Shown here piece by piece: positions 59,307-64,000 of a DNA stretch of 64,000 nt. The notes beneath the pieces were generated by a model. It did not search any database and was not told the origin of the DNA. It saw only the letters and a program-made list of their open reading frames with translations. The position numbers were made by a program, and so were the translations under genes. Each line of letters opens with the position of its first letter. The stretch's first letter is position 1. The DNA is from Oceanihabitans sp. IOP_32 (GTDB lineage: Bacteria > Bacteroidota > Bacteroidia > Flavobacteriales > Flavobacteriaceae): NCBI RefSeq assembly GCF_009498295.1, contig NZ_CP040813.1, positions 911,001-975,000 on the forward strand, given 5' to 3'.

Positions 59307-61496
59307 TTAAAAAGACTTTTTAAACTTTTTTAAGGTGACCTCCACTTTTGTACCAGGATCGACACCTTTTTGCAAATCGTCAATAAAAACATCGACTTTG
59401 TCTTTATACATGCTGTTTAAAATTAATACTCTTTTTTTGATATTACCTAAGCCTTTGGAGTTTTGTTTTTGCTGATGCTCGGTTTTTAAGGCTTTCGAGT
59501 TTTCTCTTCCAATACCATCATCGCTAATAGTGATTTTAATTTCATCTGAGGCTGTTTGAACAATTGTAATGTTTAAATGGCCTTTGGTTTTCTTATACCT
59601 CAATCCGTGCCAAACTGCATTTTCAACATAGGGCTGCAATAACATGGGCGGAATCACAAAATCGTTTACAACAACATTCTTGTCTACAGTAATATTGTAA
59701 TCAAACTTATTCTTAAATCTAAAATGCTCTAATTTGGTGTACAGTTCTAAAAGTTCAATTTCTTTTTCTAAAGGAATAAAATCGTTTTCACTATTCTCTA
59801 AAACGGCACGCATTAATAACGAAAAATCGGTTAAATATCTATTTGCTGCGCGCTCATCGTTTGATGCTATAAAACTATTAACCGAGTTTAGTGCATTGAA
59901 AATAAAATGCGGATTCATTTGAGTTCGCAAGGTTTTTAAAGCCAACAAATTATTCGCTAACCGTTGTTGTTTAATAGATTTAAACATTAAAAATGCTAAA
60001 ATTAAGAGCAGTAAAACTCCAGCAATTAGTGAATAGATTATCAATTTTTGGCGTTTCGCTTGCTCTGTACTGAGTTGATATTTGCTTTCTGAAAGTGCTC
60101 TCTCGCTTTCTAAGCTTAAAATGCGGTTTTGTTTTGCAGCAATATCTTTGCTAAATTGAATGGCTTGGGTGATATCTTTTTCTTTTTTAGAGTACACTTT
60201 ATCAACCAAATCTACATAATTTTGATAGGCTAAAAGCGCTTTATCAAACTCGCCAGCATCGCGTAAAACTTCAGACAATTTTCGAGTGGCATCTTTTTGA
60301 ACTAATAAATCTTCTTTTCCATCGGCTTCATTAATACTTCTTTTAAGATAAGTTATGGCCTGTTCGTAGTCTTTTTGCAAAGCATAAGCATTTCCAATTT
60401 TATAGTTTTGTTGCTGTGGAGTTAAGGCACTCTCATTCTCGAATACAGAATCGTCTTCTATTTCATTTATTGCTTTTAATGCTTCTTTACGCAATTGAAT
60501 TTCGCTAGAATAGTCGCTTAAATTATTCTGAAAATCGGCGACTTTGATTTTCTCTTCAAGGCCTCTTTTTTTATTTTGAGTCTTGGCTAATTTTAAAGAT
60601 TCATTAAAATAACCCTTTGCCTTATCAAACTCTCCTTTTGCATCGTAAACTTGTGCTATCTTAGAATTTAAATCGGTTACTTTCGGAGTTATTAAATGTT
60701 TTTCCGCGACTTTTAAACCTTCACCATAAGCTTGTAAGGAAGCCTCAAACGACTTGGTATTCTGGTGTACATCGCCAATGCCCTCGAAAACAGTAATTAA
60801 TTGCCAATTAGAAAGTTCGTTTTTGTTAATGGCGTTATAGGTAGCTAAACTTTCTTGATAGTTTTTATTAAGTTGGTAAGCTTTTGCCAATTTTATTTTT
60901 ACCGCATGATTAGTCGTGTTTTGAATGCTCAATCTATAATTCGAAACCGCTAAATCGTACTGCTTCCAATAGGTATAAATATCACCTAAAAGCTGGTAGG
61001 CCTCACTGTTTTCTTTAACGGTTCTACTATTTTTTAAAGCCTCTGCTATAAACTCTATACTCTTTTTAGCATCTTTTTTTAAGTAGAACTCTGCAGAATC
61101 TAAAAGCGAATTAAAAGCTTGTGTAGGAGCCCTAGAAGTGAAAATCGCCTTAGCACTGGTGGCCATAACCTTATTGGGTAGCATCTCAATTGTTATAGGT
61201 TCGCTATGGTTTATAGTACGGTAAATCGTTTCGAAGTCTTTATGCCTAATAATTAACTCCTCTCCTTTTTTGGTTTCAATCTTGAATTCTCCTCTGGCAT
61301 TTGTAGCGGTATATGCGCCGCCACTAGTTTCAATATTGACATCTGCAATAGGTTGGTAGGTAATTGTTTCTATTACGGTTCCCTGAAGACTAATTGTTTT
61401 ACCCGCCGTTGCAACCTCGTTTTTTTTCTGCGCAAGCGCAAAACTTATGTTAAAAACAAGGCCTAATAAACTAATGTATTTAACTAAAAAGGTCAT
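59307..61496 (-). CDS. TPR-containing LytS-type sensor histidine kinase with CarboxypepD_reg-like domain
   Basis: A 729-residue protein. Signal peptide (1-22, ALAQ); a CarboxypepD_reg-like beta-sandwich (about 35-107, ISLQGTVIETITYQPIADVNI); about seven TPR-like helix pairs (130-440); coiled linker; a membrane helix at 485-505; and a His_kinase domain with His530 in MNPHFIFNALNS, followed by an HATPase domain with ISDDGIGREN and KGLGNIKKR. The large N-terminal part is thus periplasmic. Operon with the LytTR regulator. Confidence 0.9.
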   Translation of the reverse strand: MTFLVKYISLLGLVFNISFALAQKKNEVATAGKTISLQGTVIETITYQPIADVNIETSGGAYTATNARGEFKIETKKGEELIIRHKDFETIYRTINHSEPITIEMLPNKVMATSAKAIFTSRAPTQAFNSLLDSAEFYLKKDAKKSIEFIAEALKNSRTVKENSEAYQLLGDIYTYWKQYDLAVSNYRLSIQNTTNHAVKIKLAKAYQLNKNYQESLATYNAINKNELSNWQLITVFEGIGDVHQNTKSFEASLQAYGEGLKVAEKHLITPKVTDLNSKIAQVYDAKGEFDKAKGYFNESLKLAKTQNKKRGLEEKIKVADFQNNLSDYSSEIQLRKEALKAINEIEDDSVFENESALTPQQQNYKIGNAYALQKDYEQAITYLKRSINEADGKEDLLVQKDATRKLSEVLRDAGEFDKALLAYQNYVDLVDKVYSKKEKDITQAIQFSKDIAAKQNRILSLESERALSESKYQLSTEQAKRQKLIIYSLIAGVLLLLILAFLMFKSIKQQRLANNLLALKTLRTQMNPHFIFNALNSVNSFIASNDERAANRYLTDFSLLMRAVLENSENDFIPLEKEIELLELYTKLEHFRFKNKFDYNITVDKNVVVNDFVIPPMLLQPYVENAVWHGLRYKKTKGHLNITIVQTASDEIKITISDDGIGRENSKALKTEHQQKQNSKGLGNIKKRVLILNSMYKDKVDVFIDDLQKGVDPGTKVEVTLKKFKKSF

Positions 61497-61722
61497 GGCA
61501 CACTATATAATAGCTAAACTTACGCACTTTCTTTGTTATAATAAAACGATAGAATTAAAATTCTTATGGTTTTTTAACTGAAAAAGACCTGTTTATACAT
61601 CAAAAAGTTATATTCACTCATGCACTTCCCCGTTTTACTCATTCTTGTTTTTATAAGAATTAGTTTGATTTTAGTTTTACATAAATCAAAAGTCCTAAAA
61701 GGGGCTTAAAAAACAATATCTT

Positions 61723-62880
61723 ATGAAAACATATCTTAACACATTATTGCTTAGCGTGGCTCTTATAAGTTTCACGTACTGCAATGCAACCCACAACAGG
61801 ACAGATACCGATTTAACAGCAACCGAAAACGTAGTGAACAAATCAAATAAACAGTATATTAAAGTCGCACTTTTGCTAGACACCAGTAATAGTATGGATG
61901 GTTTAATAGATCAGGCAAAAGCACAACTTTGGGATATTGTTAATGAGTTGTCTTACGCAAAATGCAACGGCCATAAACCGCAATTGCAAATTGCTTTATA
62001 CGAATATGGAAATGATAACTTAAATGCGGCAGAAGGTTATATCAGACAAGTTTTAAGCTTTAGTGAAGACCTTGACGAGATCTCAAAGGAGTTGTTTTCT
62101 CTAACCACCAAGGGGGGCAATGAGTTTTGCGGACAAGTGATTCAAACAGCATTAAATCAATTGAAATGGGGCGATAATCCAGACGATTTAAAACTTATTT
62201 TTATCGCAGGAAACGAGCCTTTTACTCAAGGAAAAATTAATTATCAAGCGGCCTCGACCAATGCAAAAGAGAAAGATGTCACTATTAATACTATTTTTTG
62301 TGGCGATTACAGACAAGGTGTTTCTATGCTTTGGCAAGATGGTGCACGTTTAACCAATGGCGACTATATGGCTATAAATCATAATAGCGCTACAGTACAT
62401 ATTGCCTCGCCTTATGATGATATTATTTTAGGTTTAAATGAGAAACTAAACAGTACTTATGTTATTTATGGGCAGGTTGGAAGACAAAAACTAGAATTAC
62501 AAGCAGAGCAAGACGAAAATGCCAGCTCATACAGTAAAGCCAATGCGGTAAGCAGAACGGTAAGCAAAAGCTCCCACCTTTATAAAAATACCTCTTGGGA
62601 TTTAGTTGATGCCGAGGCCGAAACAGGTTTTAAATACGAGGCATTAAAACAAGACCTGTTGCCCAAGAACTTAAAAGGAAAATCGGAGACCGAAATAAAA
62701 GCTTATATCACCAAAAAACGACATGAACGTGAGGCTATTCAAAAAGAAATTCAAGCATTAAATACAAAACGTAAAAAACACATTCAAGAGCACAAGAAAC
62801 AAAGCGCCAACGGTTTAGAAAACGCCATGACACAAGCCATAAAAGAACAAGCTAAAAGAAAAAAATATACTTGGAATTAA
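61723..62880 (+). CDS. VWA-domain protein with predicted export signal
   Basis: A 385-residue protein. The hydrophobic N-terminus (4-19) ends in TYC (Cys20), a non-canonical lipobox. A von Willebrand factor A domain spans about 46-245, with an intact MIDAS DTSNSMD (53-59), a Thr/Gly TTKGGNEFCG loop and FIAGNEPF. The C-terminal third is a Lys/Glu-rich helical tail (about 310-385). Function unknown; it is transcribed divergently from the TPR kinase, so shared regulation is possible but unproven. Confidence 0.82.
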   Translation: MKTYLNTLLLSVALISFTYCNATHNRTDTDLTATENVVNKSNKQYIKVALLLDTSNSMDGLIDQAKAQLWDIVNELSYAKCNGHKPQLQIALYEYGNDNLNAAEGYIRQVLSFSEDLDEISKELFSLTTKGGNEFCGQVIQTALNQLKWGDNPDDLKLIFIAGNEPFTQGKINYQAASTNAKEKDVTINTIFCGDYRQGVSMLWQDGARLTNGDYMAINHNSATVHIASPYDDIILGLNEKLNSTYVIYGQVGRQKLELQAEQDENASSYSKANAVSRTVSKSSHLYKNTSWDLVDAEAETGFKYEALKQDLLPKNLKGKSETEIKAYITKKRHEREAIQKEIQALNTKRKKHIQEHKKQSANGLENAMTQAIKEQAKRKKYTWN

Positions 62881-62898
62881 AAATATATTAGAAATCTT

Positions 62899-62941
62899 AA
62901 TATGGCTATTTAGGTAGACTAAACTACGTAGTAGCCATATT
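62899..62941 (+). terminator. Possible terminator or nested hairpin after the VWA gene
   Basis: AATATGGCTA (62899-62908) and TAGCCATATT (62932-62941) form a 10-bp outer stem; TTTAG/CTAAA forms an inner one. No strong T tract follows, so terminator function is uncertain. It is 18 bp after the stop codon. Confidence 0.45.
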
Positions 62942-63114
62942 TATATGGGATCAGTCCTTCTAAAGGCGTTATTAACTGAGAACGCAGGCCTGTAAACCAC
63001 CCTAAAAAGATGAAATAAAATGTAATTTCTCAAATCTTAGCAAACCCTCAACAACAATCAAATAAATAGAGTCATAAATATTTCTTTCGTATTTTTACAC
63101 AAAAATTAGCGAAA

Positions 63115-64000
63115 ATGAAGAATTTCAAAGTTACTGTTAAAGAAACATCTAATAATAGTATTGTAAAGTTTGAGTTAAACCAATTTATAACAAAACACCA
63201 AAGTTTCGAGTTTAATAATATTGATGAGGCCAAATCCTCGCCATTAGCACAGCAATTATTTTACTTGCCTTTTGTTAAAAAAGTATACATAACCAGTAGT
63301 TTTATCGCTGTAGAGCGTTATAATATTCTAGAATGGCACGAAGTTCAAGACGAAGTGGCCGAGCAAATTGAAAGCTATCTTAACGATGGTGGTATTGTTG
63401 TAGAAGACACCAACACCCCTAAAAAAGTACCGGTAACCGTCTATGCTGAAAGTACACCAAACCCAACAGTAATGAAGTTTGTTGCCAACAAAAAGTTGGT
63501 TACAACACTTTTTGAATTCACATCGATTGATGATGCTAAACCATCTCCCTTGGCTACCGAGCTATTTCACTTTCCTTTTGTTAAAAGTGTTTTTCTGGAC
63601 GAAAACTACGTGTCTATTACCAAATACGATATCGCAGAATGGCAAGATATTACTAACGAAATCCGTGAGTTTATAAAAAGCTATATTGAAAACGGAAAAG
63701 ATATAGTACTCACAAATGCTGTAGAATCTCAAAAGAACTCAAACCCTAAATTAGACACGCATTTTGAGTCGTTAGATGCGATTTCAAAAGACATCATAAC
63801 TATACTTGATGAGCACGTAAGACCTGCTGTAGCCAGCGATGGAGGAAATATTCAATTTATCGCTTACGATAGCGAAAGCAAAAACGTAAGCGTTATGTTA
63901 CAAGGTGCCTGTAGCGGTTGCCCATCCTCGACCTATACTCTAAAAAATGGTATAGAAAATATGCTAAAACAAATGTTACCTGGTAAAATAAATAGCGTTG
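63115..64000 (+). CDS. NifU-family protein with two Nfu-N domains (partial)
   Basis: The start codon is ATG 63115 and the frame runs off the right edge, showing 295 codons. Two Nfu N-terminal-type domains lie in tandem: about 5-95 (IVKFELNQFIT, LAQQLFYLPFVKKVYI, FIAVERYNILEWHEV) and about 105-200 (VMKFVANKK, LATELFHFPFVKSVFL, YVSITKYDIAEW). A Nfu C-terminal domain follows, with cluster ligands CSGC in GACSGCPSST. It is a cluster carrier, related to the single-domain NifU at 37112. Confidence 0.92.
   Translation, partial: MKNFKVTVKETSNNSIVKFELNQFITKHQSFEFNNIDEAKSSPLAQQLFYLPFVKKVYITSSFIAVERYNILEWHEVQDEVAEQIESYLNDGGIVVEDTNTPKKVPVTVYAESTPNPTVMKFVANKKLVTTLFEFTSIDDAKPSPLATELFHFPFVKSVFLDENYVSITKYDIAEWQDITNEIREFIKSYIENGKDIVLTNAVESQKNSNPKLDTHFESLDAISKDIITILDEHVRPAVASDGGNIQFIAYDSESKNVSVMLQGACSGCPSSTYTLKNGIENMLKQMLPGKINSV

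Noticed and set aside
1-64000. CRISPR arrays
   Set aside because: No series of regularly spaced direct repeats was found; repeats are dispersed single units or two-copy tandems.
1-64000. tRNA, rRNA or riboswitch genes
   Set aside because: None of the intergenic gaps showed a tRNA cloverleaf ending, rRNA blocks or a riboswitch core that I could recognise by eye.

Overview
The window is a stretch of chromosome from a member of the Flavobacteriaceae (Bacteroidetes). The evidence is mutually supporting: low G+C, Bacteroidetes-type -7 promoter boxes (TAnnTTTG) in front of several genes, almost no Shine-Dalgarno sequences, a type IX secretion sorting-domain protein, families largely confined to the phylum (DUF4296, DUF4271, DUF6089), an exonuclease fused to the start of DnaE, and the tig-clpP-clpX and uppS-bamA-ompH-ompH-murI gene orders. 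Genus cannot be settled from sequence alone. No rRNA, tRNA, CRISPR array, prophage or complete insertion sequence was recognised.

Layout. 1-8.6 kb: start of dnaE (cut by the window edge), rpsP-rimM, a DUF2383 four-helix protein, a TrmN6-like methyltransferase, a glutaryl-CoA dehydrogenase-like enzyme, a metallophosphoesterase, cvpA-like gene and pheS. 8.7-12 kb: a small accessory patch with a PH-like membrane protein, a decayed antitoxin-like remnant, a RelE/ParE toxin-antitoxin pair, a pentapeptide-repeat protein and repeats. 12-16.9 kb: a PhoR/PhoB-like two-component pair, a tiny T9SS sorting-domain protein, an orphan LuxE-like acyl-protein synthetase and tyrS. 17-29 kb: SDR enzyme, DUF4296 lipoprotein, dihydroorotase, polyprenol-phosphate glycosyltransferase, DUF4271-hemD, pckA, DUF423 protein, saccharopine dehydrogenase-like enzyme, dinB, CYTH protein, YCII-like lipoprotein, EEP-family hydrolase. 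29-39 kb: pbpC, a porin-like barrel, trmB-lysE-atl, an outer-membrane protein, and the Mrp-NifU-ferredoxin iron-sulfur cluster. 39-48 kb: a large BNR/sortilin-like secreted protein, then clpX, clpP and tig, a YvlD-like membrane protein, an alpha/beta hydrolase and pdxJ. 48-57 kb: CBS protein, nadK, DUF6089 protein, uppS, bamA, two OmpH/Skp-like proteins and murI, an envelope-biogenesis operon. 57-64 kb: gamma-carbonic anhydrase-like protein, a LytTR regulator with a large TPR sensor kinase, a VWA protein and the start of a NifU protein carrying two Nfu-N domains.

Most of the window is conserved housekeeping. The unexplained structure is in the intergenic DNA: two families of short, non-coding, mobile-looking elements (MITE-like). 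Family 1 is about 211 bp, has TGTCCGA termini and occurs four times; three copies are flanked by TA at both ends. Family 2 is about 205-263 bp, has CCAAATTA/CCAATTTA-type termini and occurs five times, including a 39-bp remnant that looks like a deletion between internal CAAATTA repeats. A third repeat, ending GCGTTA/TAACGC, occurs twice and one copy abuts the pheS promoter. Neither MITE-like family has a matching transposase in the window.
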